Of a DNA stretch of 64,000 nucleotides, positions 50,370 to 58,957 are shown piece after piece (position 1 is the first letter of the stretch; each line of letters opens with the position of its first letter). The notes below the pieces were generated by a model, which made no database searches, had not been told where the DNA came from, and worked only from the letters and a program-made list of their open reading frames with translations. The DNA comes from Rhizobium sp. (GTDB taxonomy: Bacteria; Pseudomonadota; Alphaproteobacteria; Rhizobiales; Rhizobiaceae): contig PEKW01000005.1 in assembly GCA_002796995.1 (NCBI GenBank), forward strand, positions 394,806 to 458,805, in the 5' to 3' direction. The translations under genes were made by a program, and so were the position numbers.

Positions 50370-51131
50370 TCAGGCGTAACGGGGCAGCGTCGTCAACAGC
50401 CGATGCAGGGTCTCGATCGTCGACATGTCGGCGATCCCGTCCACCCGTTCGGGGCGGAAATGGCGCTGGAACGCGGCCACGACGCCTTCCGTCTTGTCGG
50501 AATATTCCCCGGTAATTTCAATGTCATATCCGTAGAGAGACAGCATCGACTGCAGGGCCTCGACCGGCTGGCCGTGGTCGCCCTTCTGGAAGAAGCGGCC
50601 GCCCTGTACCGCCACCGGCTCGACGAAGTGGCCGACACCCGCCGCATGGAGTTGTCCCCAGGGGAAATTTTCACCCGGATCGACCTTGCGAACCGGCGCC
50701 ACATCGGAGTGCGCCAGCACACGTTCGGGCGCGATATCGTGCCTCCGGCCGCAATCGAGACACAATTGAATGACCGCTTCGATCTGCTTTTCTGGGAAAC
50801 CCGGGAGCCCCGCGGGGTGCCCGGCATTGGCGATCTCGATGCCGATCGAGCGCGAATTGATGTCGGTCTCGCCTGCCCAGAAGCTTTTTCCCGCATGCCA
50901 GGCGCGCCGGTCCTCCGGCACCATCTGCACGATCCGGCCGTCCTCGTGGACGAAATAGTGGCTGGAAACCTGGCTTTCGGGATTGCACAGCCAGGCGAGC
51001 GCGCCGTCATGCTCGGGCATTCCGGTGTAGTGCAGAAGGATAATGTCGGGGCGACGCCCGCCCGCCCGTTCGCCCTGGTTGGGCGACGGCATCACGGTGG
51101 CGCCGGCGAAATCGGCGGTGAAAGGCTTCAT
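50370..51131 (-). CDS. N-acetylmuramoyl-L-alanine amidase (AmpD-like) with C-terminal peptidoglycan-binding domain
   Basis: A 253-residue zinc amidase (Amidase_2). Zinc ligands His34 (ILLHYTG), His141 (AHSDVAP) and Asp151 (KVDPG) are visible, with Glu99 in SIGIEIAN. The C-terminal third (FFQKGDHGQPVEALQSML...VVAAFQRHFRPE) is a PG_binding_1 domain. No signal peptide is seen, so it may act in the cytosol on recycled anhydro-muropeptides, as AmpD does. Its start overlaps the TerB-DnaJ gene by four bases. Confidence 0.92.
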   Translation of the reverse strand: MKPFTADFAGATVMPSPNQGERAGGRRPDIILLHYTGMPEHDGALAWLCNPESQVSSHYFVHEDGRIVQMVPEDRRAWHAGKSFWAGETDINSRSIGIEIANAGHPAGLPGFPEKQIEAVIQLCLDCGRRHDIAPERVLAHSDVAPVRKVDPGENFPWGQLHAAGVGHFVEPVAVQGGRFFQKGDHGQPVEALQSMLSLYGYDIEITGEYSDKTEGVVAAFQRHFRPERVDGIADMSTIETLHRLLTTLPRYA

Positions 51132-51865
51132 GCGGCGCGGCGTTCTTTCTCGATCGCCGAATAGGCGGCGTTGAGCTTGGCCATGCGGTGATGGGCGACG
51201 GCATGGAATTCGCTCGGCACGCCGCGGGCATGCAGCCGGTCGGGGTGATGCTCGGCGGCGAGCGCCCGGTAACGCTTGCGGATGGTGGCGAAATCGTCCG
51301 ACCGCTGGACGCCCAGCACGCCATAGGGATCGCCATCGAGATGCAGATGGCGCTGGGTGATCATGTGGAAGCGTTCTTCGGTCAGGCCGAAGATCTCGGC
51401 GATGCGCGACAGGAAGGCCAGTTCTTTCTCATGCACCAGCCCGTCGGCCGTGGCGATATGGAACAGCGCGTCGACGATGTCCTCGAGCACCGGGCAGAAA
51501 TTGTCACAGGTCCGGCAAAGCTTGGAGAGCTTCTCGGCATAAGCCTCGAAACCGGCGACGTCCTGGCGCGCGAGATTGTAGAGCCGGGCGACGTTCTTCG
51601 CCTCTTCCTCGGGGAAATCGAAGATGCTGCGGAAGGCATCGACCTCGGCAGCCGTCACGATGCCGTCGGCCTTGGCCATCTTGGCGGACAGGGCGATGAT
51701 GGCAACAGAGAAGGAAACGCGGCGGCGGGTCTCGGGGTCGCCTTCGAAAACGGTTCTGACCGCCTCGACCATACCCGACAGGACGCTGCCCGCTGCATCG
51801 CCGATAGCGCCCAGCAGACGATCCCACAACGACGCGATCTGTTCGCAGGCGAAATCGAAAATCAT
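51128..51865 (-). CDS. TerB / DnaJ-domain co-chaperone (DjlA-like)
   Basis: A 245-residue protein with an N-terminal helical region, a TerB-like all-helical domain (about residues 50-160, with the repeated AKADGIVTAAEVDAF and ATADGLVHEKELAFL acidic metal-binding-like segments) and a C-terminal J domain (YGVLGVQRSDDFATIRKRYR). The HPD motif in AEHHPDRLH stimulates DnaK. This is the DjlA arrangement, but the N-terminal membrane anchor of DjlA is weak here. Four-base overlap with the amidase gene implies cotranscription. Confidence 0.88.
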   Translation of the reverse strand: MIFDFACEQIASLWDRLLGAIGDAAGSVLSGMVEAVRTVFEGDPETRRRVSFSVAIIALSAKMAKADGIVTAAEVDAFRSIFDFPEEEAKNVARLYNLARQDVAGFEAYAEKLSKLCRTCDNFCPVLEDIVDALFHIATADGLVHEKELAFLSRIAEIFGLTEERFHMITQRHLHLDGDPYGVLGVQRSDDFATIRKRYRALAAEHHPDRLHARGVPSEFHAVAHHRMAKLNAAYSAIEKERRAA

Positions 51866-52098
51866 GAGCGAGCTTGACCAAATATCGCCGGAAAAAGCAA
51901 GCCGCGGCGCCGGTCTGCGACATTAAACTTTATTCACGTTCGGTTGCGAAACGCTGAACGACGGGCCCCTTTCCTCCCCTTCGAGCCGTCGCACCACACA
52001 GCGAAACCCTTGCACGCAGCGCGTCCATCTCCCGGATTGATTGGACTATTCGCCGCGCTCATGCGACCACCGCCGCATTTCCTCCAAGCGGAGCCTGC

Positions 52099-52974
52099 AT
52101 GAAATCGGCAATCCCCTCCCCCGCGCTGGGCATGATCCTCGGCGCGATCGGCGTCACCATCTTCGGGCTCACCCTGCCGATGACGCGCATCGCGCTCGAC
52201 GGCTTTTCGCCGCTCTTCATCACTTTCGGACGGGCGGTGATCGCCTCGGCGGCGGCGGGCACCGCACTTCTCGTGCTCGGCAAGCGCCGGCCGCGCGGCG
52301 CCTTCCCGGCCCTGTTCCTCGCCGGCATCTGCCTCGTCTTCGGTTTTCCGATCTTCTCCTCGATTGCCATGCAGAGCCTGCCGGCCGCCCATGGCGGCGT
52401 CGTGCTCGGGCTGTTGCCGCTGCTCACCTCGATCTTCGCCGTCATCGTCGACGGCGAACGGCCAAGCCCGGTCTTCTGGCTGTGCGGCGTGGCCGGGGCC
52501 GCCCTCGTCGTCGCCTTCTCCGCCCGCCAGAGCGGTTTCCATCTCGAGGTCGGCGACCTCTGGCTACTCGCCTCCGCCGTCTCGGCCTCGCTCGGCTACG
52601 TGCTGTCCGCCCGGCTGGCGCGCCGGCTGTCAGGCTGGGAGGTCATCTCCTGGGCGCTGGTCGTCATGCTGCCGCTGTCGCTGGTCGGCGCGGTGCTGAC
52701 CTTTTCGAGCGGCGTCACGACGCCCGGCCATGCCGCGATCGGCGCGCTTCTCTACCACGGCCTCCTGTCGATGTTCGGCGGCTTCATCTTCTGGAACGCG
52801 GGGCTGGCGATTGGCGGAATTTCGCGCGTCGCGCAGATCCAGCTGATGCAGACTTTCGTCACGCTGTTGTTTTCCACACTCCTGCTCGGCGAGCACATCG
52901 GCATTGAAACGATTATATTCGCAATCGCCGTCGCCTTCGTCGTCTGGCTCGGCCGAAAGGCCCGTATTTCCTGA
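52099..52974 (+). CDS. EamA/DMT-family transporter
   Basis: A 291-residue inner-membrane protein with ten predicted membrane segments in two EamA repeats (TLPMTRIALDGFSPLFITFGRA opens the first, SAVSASLGYVLSARLARRL the second). Drug/metabolite transporters of this kind export small metabolites; the substrate cannot be read from sequence. The ATG at 52099 follows GGAG. It is monocistronic, 94 nt before the phosphofructokinase gene. Confidence 0.88.
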   Translation: MKSAIPSPALGMILGAIGVTIFGLTLPMTRIALDGFSPLFITFGRAVIASAAAGTALLVLGKRRPRGAFPALFLAGICLVFGFPIFSSIAMQSLPAAHGGVVLGLLPLLTSIFAVIVDGERPSPVFWLCGVAGAALVVAFSARQSGFHLEVGDLWLLASAVSASLGYVLSARLARRLSGWEVISWALVVMLPLSLVGAVLTFSSGVTTPGHAAIGALLYHGLLSMFGGFIFWNAGLAIGGISRVAQIQLMQTFVTLLFSTLLLGEHIGIETIIFAIAVAFVVWLGRKARIS

Positions 52975-53067
52975 ACTTTTCGCTTTACAAGGCCATCTGC
53001 TCGTCGCATCCATTCGCGCGGAAAAGCTGAAAGACAACGGCGCCCGAGGCGCGCCGAAGGAGGATCA

Positions 53068-54282
53068 ATGGCCAAACAGAAAGTTGCAATGCTGACCGCC
53101 GGCGGCCTGGCGCCCTGCCTCTCGTCCGCCGTCGGCGGATTGATCGAGCGCTACACGGACATCGCACCGGACATCGAGATGATCGCCTACCGCTCGGGTT
53201 ACCAGGGCGTGCTGCTCGGCGACAGCATCCAGATCACCAAGGACATGCGCGAGAAGGCCCATGTTCTGCACCGCTACGGCGGCTCGCCGATCGGCAATAG
53301 CCGCGTCAAGCTGACGAACGCTGCCGACTGCGCCAAGCGCGGCCTGACCAAGGAAGGCCAGAACCCGCTGCGGGTGGCCGCCGAGCGCCTCGCCGAGGAC
53401 GGCGTGACCATCCTCCACACCATCGGCGGCGACGACACCAACACCACCGCGGCCGACCTTGCCGCCTATCTCGGCGCCAACGGCTACAACCTGACCGTGG
53501 TCGGCCTGCCGAAGACCGTCGACAACGACGTCGTGCCGATCCGCCAGACGCTCGGCGCCTGGACGGCGGCCGAAGTCGGCGCCCGCTTCTTCGACCACGT
53601 GTCGAACGAGCAGAGTGCGGCCCCGCGCACGCTGGTGATCCATGAAGTCATGGGCCGCCACTGCGGCTGGCTGACGGCCGCGACCGCGCGCGCCTACATC
53701 AACCGTACGCGCAACAACGAGTATGTCGAAGGCTTGATGATGAACACCGAGCTCAAGAACATCGACGGGCTGTATCTGCCGGAAACCCATTTCGATCTCG
53801 AGGCCGAGGCGGACCGCCTCAAGGAGATCATGGACAAGAGCGGCTACGTCACCCTGTTCGTCTCGGAAGGCGCCTGCCTCGAGGAAATCGTCGCCGACCG
53901 CGAGGCCGCCGGCGAGGAGGTCAAACGCGACGCCTTCGGCCATGTGAAGATCGACACGATCAATGTCGGCAACTGGTTCCAGAAGCACTTCGCCAAGCTG
54001 CTGAAGGCCGACCGCTCTATGGTGCAGAAGTCCGGCTATTATGCCCGCTCCGCGCCGGCCAATTACGAGGATCTGCGCCTCATCCAGAGCATGGTCGACC
54101 TCGCCGTCGAAAGCGCGCTCAACAAGGTGTCGGGCGTGACCGGTCACGACGAGGACCAGGGCGGCAAGCTGCGCACCATCGAATTCCCGCGCATCAAGGG
54201 CGGCAAGGCCTTCGACCTCAAGACCCCCTGGTTCCACGAGGTCATGGATTACATGGGCCAGAAATTCCACCCGGCCAATTGA
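53068..54282 (+). CDS. pfp: Pyrophosphate-dependent 6-phosphofructokinase
   Basis: Phosphorylates fructose 6-phosphate reversibly with pyrophosphate. The 404-residue protein of the PFK family has GGDDTNT at 120-126, where the second Asp (Asp123) replaces the Gly found in ATP-dependent enzymes, and LPKTVDND with Lys149 in place of Gly; both mark PPi use. The catalytic Asp lies in TVDND. Substrate segment MGRHCGWL is present. AAGGAGG precedes the ATG. Useful to an organism that mainly uses the Entner-Doudoroff route, as most rhizobia do, for gluconeogenesis or limited glycolysis. Confidence 0.92.
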   Translation: MAKQKVAMLTAGGLAPCLSSAVGGLIERYTDIAPDIEMIAYRSGYQGVLLGDSIQITKDMREKAHVLHRYGGSPIGNSRVKLTNAADCAKRGLTKEGQNPLRVAAERLAEDGVTILHTIGGDDTNTTAADLAAYLGANGYNLTVVGLPKTVDNDVVPIRQTLGAWTAAEVGARFFDHVSNEQSAAPRTLVIHEVMGRHCGWLTAATARAYINRTRNNEYVEGLMMNTELKNIDGLYLPETHFDLEAEADRLKEIMDKSGYVTLFVSEGACLEEIVADREAAGEEVKRDAFGHVKIDTINVGNWFQKHFAKLLKADRSMVQKSGYYARSAPANYEDLRLIQSMVDLAVESALNKVSGVTGHDEDQGGKLRTIEFPRIKGGKAFDLKTPWFHEVMDYMGQKFHPAN

Positions 54283-54329
54283 CGGAACGGGCGAAAGCTG
54301 GCTTGCTCTTCAGTGGAGGAGTCGAAACG

Positions 54330-54965
54330 ATGTCACTGGAACACTGGCTGGCTTTCGCCGTCATATCGGCGATCTGTCTGATTTCGCCCGGCCGCGTGCT
54401 GATGCTGATCGTATCCTATACGCTCGGCCAGGGCCGCAAATCGATGCTGGCGACCATTCCGGCTGCAACCTTCGGCACGGCGATGGCTCTGGCCATCGTC
54501 ATCCTGGCGCTCGGCTGGCTGCAGTTCGCAGCCCCGGAGATCCTCGATCCGATCCGCTGGATCGGCGGCGCCTATCTCGCCTTCCTCGTCATCCGCACCT
54601 GGCGCAGGCCCGGCGGCGGCGTGCCGCTCGCCGACAACGACAATCTGCCCCAGGAAAAGCCCCTGCGAATCATGCGGCACGTCTTTACCGAGACGGGCCT
54701 CGATCGCCGCAGCTACGCCTTTTTCGTGGCACTCATCGCGCAATTCCTCGATCCGGCAGCGCCCTTGCCAGAGCAGGCGCAGGCTTTCGTCGAGACGTTT
54801 CTCGGGCTGGCGCTGGTCTCCTGGATCGCCGCCGCGATCGGCGCAGGCCCGCTGCATCGCTTCATCCGCAGCCATTCTCCGAAGCGTTCGACCAAGCGGC
54901 GCGATCGCAATGTGCTGATTTCGTCCAGTTCCGTGACGGCGGGCTACCGCAAGATTGCCGCATGA
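54330..54965 (+). CDS. LysE-family-like membrane protein, diverged
   Basis: A 211-residue membrane protein with about five hydrophobic segments and the LysE/RhtB opening (LAFAVISAICLISPG...GQGRKSMLATIPAATFGTA). Two usual hallmarks are altered: the PGP of the first helix is PGR, and the NPK motif before the fourth helix reads DRRSY. It ends in a basic cytoplasmic tail of about 25 residues. It may export an unusual substrate or have lost transport activity. The ATG at 54330 follows GGAGGAG. It lies 47 nt downstream of pfp. Confidence 0.75.
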   Translation: MSLEHWLAFAVISAICLISPGRVLMLIVSYTLGQGRKSMLATIPAATFGTAMALAIVILALGWLQFAAPEILDPIRWIGGAYLAFLVIRTWRRPGGGVPLADNDNLPQEKPLRIMRHVFTETGLDRRSYAFFVALIAQFLDPAAPLPEQAQAFVETFLGLALVSWIAAAIGAGPLHRFIRSHSPKRSTKRRDRNVLISSSSVTAGYRKIAA

Positions 54966-55070
54966 TCCAATAGTCAGCTTGCCGCAATTTAGCCCATCCA
55001 TTATGACAACGGAATGTTAACGCACGGCGCTCGCTTCGCTTGCGGCTCGGGGATTGATTGGGAAGTCGGC

Positions 55071-56027
55071 ATGATTGCAAAGAGAGACCATGGATTGCAC
55101 CTCGGCCTCGCCGCCGTGCTGCTCGCGGGACTGGCCGGCTGCACGAGCAGCATGGAAGACGCCGCAAAGCAGGAACTTAAGGCCAATCCGGTCGCCGGCA
55201 CCGCCGCCGGACAGACCCAGACCGCAGCCGCAGAAGCGGCAAGCACCCTTCCCGCCCCCGTCGATCCGGCCGCAGCCGCCGTGCCCGCGCCGATCATTCC
55301 GGGCACGGAAACACCAGCCCCCATTCCGGTCTTCAAGGTCGTGGCACTTGCCAATCCAGGCGCCACGCCGGTGGCCATGGCCATGGCGGCCGGCCAGGAA
55401 AACATCGCCATCCAGACTGCGGCCATGCCGACCTCGCCGAATACGGTGACCACGCTGCAGATGTCGACGGATACGGCCGATCCGGCCGTGCTTCCGCCTG
55501 AAGTGACCGCCCAGCAGACGATCGTGCCGGTCGCCAAGCCTGCCGGCGGTGCGCTCGCCTATGCCTCGCCCTCCGCCGCCACGTCGCTTGCAGCACTCGA
55601 CTCGCAGTTCGACGTCACGCCGCCCGGCCCCGCCCCGATGCTCGAAGCCACCAAGCCGGCCACATCAGGCCCGACGGTGATCAACGCGCTGATCAAGAAA
55701 TATGCGGCGATCTACCAGATGCCGGAATCGCTGATCCACCGCGTGGTCAACCGCGAAAGCACCTACAAGCCGACCGCCTACAACAACGGCCATTACGGCC
55801 TCATGCAGATCAAGTATTCGACCGCCAAGTCGATGGGCTACGACGGCCCGGCCTCCGGCCTCTTCGATGCCGAAACCAATCTGAAATACGCGATCAAGTA
55901 TCTCAAGGGCGCCTGGCTCGTCGCCGACAAGAGCCATGACGGTGCCGTCCGGCATTATTCGCGCGGCTACTACTACGATGCCAAGCGCAAGGACATGCTC
56001 TACGTCCTCCAGCCCGGCTTCATGTGA
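55071..56027 (+). CDS. Lipoprotein lytic transglycosylase (SLT domain)
   Basis: A 318-residue lipoprotein precursor: lipobox ending at Cys24 (LAGLAGC), then about 170 residues of Ala/Pro/Thr-rich linker without predicted structure, then an SLT domain from about 200. The catalytic Glu229 is in VVNRESTYKP, followed by HYGLMQIKYSTA and NLKYAIKYL. It cleaves glycan strands, tethered to a membrane, probably the outer one. The long linker could span part of the periplasm. GGGAAG precedes the ATG at 55071; an in-frame start 19 codons upstream lacks a signal. Confidence 0.9.
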   Translation: MIAKRDHGLHLGLAAVLLAGLAGCTSSMEDAAKQELKANPVAGTAAGQTQTAAAEAASTLPAPVDPAAAAVPAPIIPGTETPAPIPVFKVVALANPGATPVAMAMAAGQENIAIQTAAMPTSPNTVTTLQMSTDTADPAVLPPEVTAQQTIVPVAKPAGGALAYASPSAATSLAALDSQFDVTPPGPAPMLEATKPATSGPTVINALIKKYAAIYQMPESLIHRVVNRESTYKPTAYNNGHYGLMQIKYSTAKSMGYDGPASGLFDAETNLKYAIKYLKGAWLVADKSHDGAVRHYSRGYYYDAKRKDMLYVLQPGFM

Positions 56028-56121
56028 TCTGCGACTGCTGACCCGCAGCACCGCGCCCGGGTCCCGCCGCACAAGTCTTCGAATCCCTACCCTCGCCAGC
56101 CAGACTCACACGCCAGCGCTG

Positions 56122-56148
56122 AAAACACGGCGCCGACGCGTGCGCCGT
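56122..56148 (-). terminator. Candidate terminator after the beta-lactamase-fold gene
   Basis: On the minus strand, directly after the stop, a 7-bp GC stem (ACGGCGC with GCGCCGT, 8-base loop) is followed by GTTTTC. Confidence 0.5.
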
Positions 56149-57522
56149 TCAGCGCAGCGCGTCCGAGACCGCCTTCACCAGTTTCTGCGGCCGATAGCCG
56201 AGCTTCGACGGGGTGAGGCCGAGCCGCACGACGACCAGACGCTCCGAAGGAATGACCGCGACCACCTGCCCGTCATGCCCCTGCAGCCAGAAGGTCTCCG
56301 GCGTCAGGCCAAAACTCTCGTCGGGCTCGTCGCCCGGCCCCACCTGCCACGCCTGTATCTCCGTATAGCGCCCGCCGGACGCGCTCGTCGGCCTCTGCAT
56401 CGCGGTGACAAAACCATTCGGCAACATCCGCTCCCCGTTCCACACACCGTCGTCGACGAGGAACTGGCCGAAGCGCGCCCAGTCGCGGGCTGTGGCGTAG
56501 AGATAGGAACTGCCGACGAAGGTTCCCGCGGCATCGGTTTCGAGCACGGCGCTCGACATGCCGAGCGGGTCGAACAGCGCCGTGCGGGGGTAGGCGAGCG
56601 CTTGCGCCTGGTCGGGGAACTTGCTCATCCAGATGCGGGTGAGCAGAACGCTCGTACCCGAGGAGTAGCTGAAGCTTTCGCCGGCCTTTGCCAGCACCGG
56701 TTTCGCCAGGCTGAAGCCCGCCATGTCAGGCTCAAGATAGAGCATGCGCGTCACGTCGGTGACGTCGCCATAGTCCTCGTTGAATTCGAGCCCGCTCTCC
56801 ATCCCCAGCAGGCTGCGCAGCCGGATCGACGCGTGCGGCGCGTCCGTCCAGTCGACCAGAAGCTTGTCGTCGTCGAGGGAGAGGCGCCCCTCCTGGACCA
56901 GCCGACCGATGATCGCCGCATTGACGGTCTTTGCCATGGACCAGCCGAGCAGCGGTGTCTTGGCGGAGAAACCCTCGCCATAGGCTTCACCGACGATCCG
57001 GCCATCCTTGACGACGACGACCGCCCGCATGCCGGGACCGCCGAGCGCAGGATCGGCAAGGAGCGAAGCGATGCGGCTGTCCGTCGGGCCGGTCTGCTCG
57101 CCGGCCGGCCACGGTGTCGCCGGGTCGACCAGCGGCTTCGGCGGCATGGACGGCACGGCAACGGCGCGGGCCGCTTCGACGTCGCCATCGGGAACGCTGG
57201 CGCAGCCGAGGCCCTCGCGATAGACGGCGGTGCCCGCGGCAAAGGCTCCGAGCATGCGCGTCGTGACCACCTTGTTCTCGGTGTCCACGGTGATGGCGAT
57301 CAGCTTCAACAGCGGATGGCCGGGCGCCTGGACGTCGAGCGCCAAGACCGCCTCGGGATCGCGCCCGGCGAGGAAGACGTTGGAGCAGACCATCTTCGCC
57401 GCATAACCCGTGCCGACCCGCAGCAGTTCGGGCGGTGCGACGGACAGCCAGACGATCACGCCCGCGACCAGCAGGATCGCGGTCAGCACGGCTCCCTTCA
57501 GCACTCTCACCAACAGTCGCAT
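56149..57522 (-). CDS. Serine beta-lactamase-fold hydrolase, membrane-anchored
   Basis: A 457-residue protein with an N-terminal membrane anchor (about residues 8-28), a spacer of about 120 residues, then a class C-like beta-lactamase/transpeptidase domain. The nucleophile Ser195 and Lys198 are in GWSMAKTVNAA. A Tyr in SFSYSSGTSVL can serve as the general base, and HDGQVVAV near the end replaces the KTG motif. Relatives include 6-aminohexanoate-dimer hydrolases and esterases, so it need not act on beta-lactams. The ATG at 57522 follows GGAGGAG. It is divergent from btaA. Confidence 0.85.
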   Translation of the reverse strand: MRLLVRVLKGAVLTAILLVAGVIVWLSVAPPELLRVGTGYAAKMVCSNVFLAGRDPEAVLALDVQAPGHPLLKLIAITVDTENKVVTTRMLGAFAAGTAVYREGLGCASVPDGDVEAARAVAVPSMPPKPLVDPATPWPAGEQTGPTDSRIASLLADPALGGPGMRAVVVVKDGRIVGEAYGEGFSAKTPLLGWSMAKTVNAAIIGRLVQEGRLSLDDDKLLVDWTDAPHASIRLRSLLGMESGLEFNEDYGDVTDVTRMLYLEPDMAGFSLAKPVLAKAGESFSYSSGTSVLLTRIWMSKFPDQAQALAYPRTALFDPLGMSSAVLETDAAGTFVGSSYLYATARDWARFGQFLVDDGVWNGERMLPNGFVTAMQRPTSASGGRYTEIQAWQVGPGDEPDESFGLTPETFWLQGHDGQVVAVIPSERLVVVRLGLTPSKLGYRPQKLVKAVSDALR

Positions 57523-57645
57523 GGACGTCTCCTCCGCCGATCTCGATCCATGCAAGCAGGAATTGCCGACGCACGAAAGGCGTCGGATGGCCCTGCACAC
57601 GGCTTTTTTGCACGTGCAGGACCGGCCCGCCTTCGCCAACAGGCC

Positions 57646-57663
57646 GCGTCATCAAACTGTAGC
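57646..57663 (+). promoter_or_regulatory. Pho-box-like sequence upstream of btaA
   Basis: GCGTCAT, four bases, CTGTAGC: two direct half-sites 11 bp apart matching nine of fourteen positions of the PhoB consensus CTGTCAT-N4-CTGTCAT. It ends 46 nt before the btaA start. Betaine lipid synthesis is known to be PhoB-controlled in Sinorhizobium meliloti. Confidence 0.5.
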
Positions 57664-57709
57664 AGTGCGCGGCTAAACGCCATCAACGTTCAATGGATGG
57701 CTGACACAG

Positions 57710-58957
57710 ATGACCGATGTTGCGCCCGATGCCGGCTTTCGCAAGAACCACAAGCTCAAGAACGCCCTGCTGCAGCACAAGCCGCTGAGCCGCGACGGTC
57801 TGTCGGAGCGGCTGTTCGAACTCCTGTTCTCCGGCCTGGTCTATGCCCAGATCTGGGAGGACCCCGAGGTCGACATGGAGGCCATGGAACTGGCCGAGGG
57901 CCATTCGATCGTGACGATCGGTTCCGGCGGCTGCAACATGCTGGCCTACCTCTCCCGCCACCCCTCGCGGATCGACGTGGTCGACCTCAATCCGAACCAT
58001 GTCGCGCTGAACCGGCTGAAGCTCGCCACCTTCCGCCACATGCCGGATCACGAGACCGTCGTGCGCCAGTTCGCCGGCGAGCGCAACCGCACCAACAGCC
58101 GCAATTTCGACCGTTACGTTTCCCCCAATCTCGACGACTGGACGCGCAGCTACTGGAACCGGCGCGGCCTCGACGGCAAGCGCCGCATCGCCGCCTTCGA
58201 CCGCAATTTCTGCCGCACCGGACTGCTCGGCCGCTTCATCGGCGCCGGCCACCTGCTGGCCCGCCTGCACGGCGTGGATCTCACCGAATTCGCCCGCACC
58301 AAATCGCTGCGCGAGCAGCGCCAGTTCTTCGACACGCGCATCGCACCCTTGTTCGAAAAACCGCTGATCCGCTGGATGACCAGCCGCAAGAGCTCGCTCT
58401 TCGGCCTTGGCATTCCGCCACAGCAGTATGACGAGCTGGCCAGCCTTTCCGAAGGCGGCACGATCGCCCCGGTGCTGCGCCACCGGCTGGAAAAGCTCGC
58501 CTGCCACTTCCCACTCAAGGACAACTACTTCGCCTGGCAGGCCTTCGCCCGCCGCTATCCGAAGCCGAACGAAGGCGCGCTGCCGACCTATCTGAGGGCG
58601 GAGAACTATCCGGCGATCCGCGCCAATGCCGCGCGGGTGACGGTCCATCACGCCAACTTCACCGAGCTTCTCGCCGCGAAGCCGGCCGGCAGCGTCGACC
58701 GCTACAGCTTGCTCGACGCGCAGGACTGGATGAACGACGACCAGCTCAACGCCCTGTGGAGCGAGATCACCCGCACCGCCGCCCCCGGCGCCCGCGTCAT
58801 CTTCCGCACCGCCGCGGAAAAGAGCGTTCTCGACGGGCGCCTCTCCGACGCACTGCTTGGCCAGTGGACCTACCGCGCCGCGCGCTCGCAGGAGCTGAAC
58901 AAGCTCGACCGCTCGGCGATCTACGGTGGTTTCCACATCTACGAGAGGAAGGCCTGA
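57710..58957 (+). CDS. btaA: S-adenosylmethionine:diacylglycerol 3-amino-3-carboxypropyl transferase
   Basis: First enzyme of the phosphorus-free betaine lipid DGTS: it joins the aminocarboxypropyl group of SAM to diacylglycerol, giving diacylglyceryl-homoserine. The 415-residue protein matches BtaA in length and sequence: GLVYAQIWEDPEVDMEAM, a SAM-site IGSGGCNMLAYL, VVDLNPNHVALN and the C-terminal RYSLLDAQDWM. It is a peripheral membrane enzyme. Its stop codon overlaps the btaB start by one base. The likely inducer is phosphate limitation. Confidence 0.93.
   Translation: MTDVAPDAGFRKNHKLKNALLQHKPLSRDGLSERLFELLFSGLVYAQIWEDPEVDMEAMELAEGHSIVTIGSGGCNMLAYLSRHPSRIDVVDLNPNHVALNRLKLATFRHMPDHETVVRQFAGERNRTNSRNFDRYVSPNLDDWTRSYWNRRGLDGKRRIAAFDRNFCRTGLLGRFIGAGHLLARLHGVDLTEFARTKSLREQRQFFDTRIAPLFEKPLIRWMTSRKSSLFGLGIPPQQYDELASLSEGGTIAPVLRHRLEKLACHFPLKDNYFAWQAFARRYPKPNEGALPTYLRAENYPAIRANAARVTVHHANFTELLAAKPAGSVDRYSLLDAQDWMNDDQLNALWSEITRTAAPGARVIFRTAAEKSVLDGRLSDALLGQWTYRAARSQELNKLDRSAIYGGFHIYERKA

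Noticed and set aside
54283..54329. EcfG-type promoter before the LysE-like gene (GGAAC at 54285)
   Set aside because: The sequence 16-17 bases downstream is not CGTT.
55936..58431. 831-residue plus-strand frame across the beta-lactamase-fold gene and into btaA
   Set aside because: It runs antisense to one real gene and out of frame in another.
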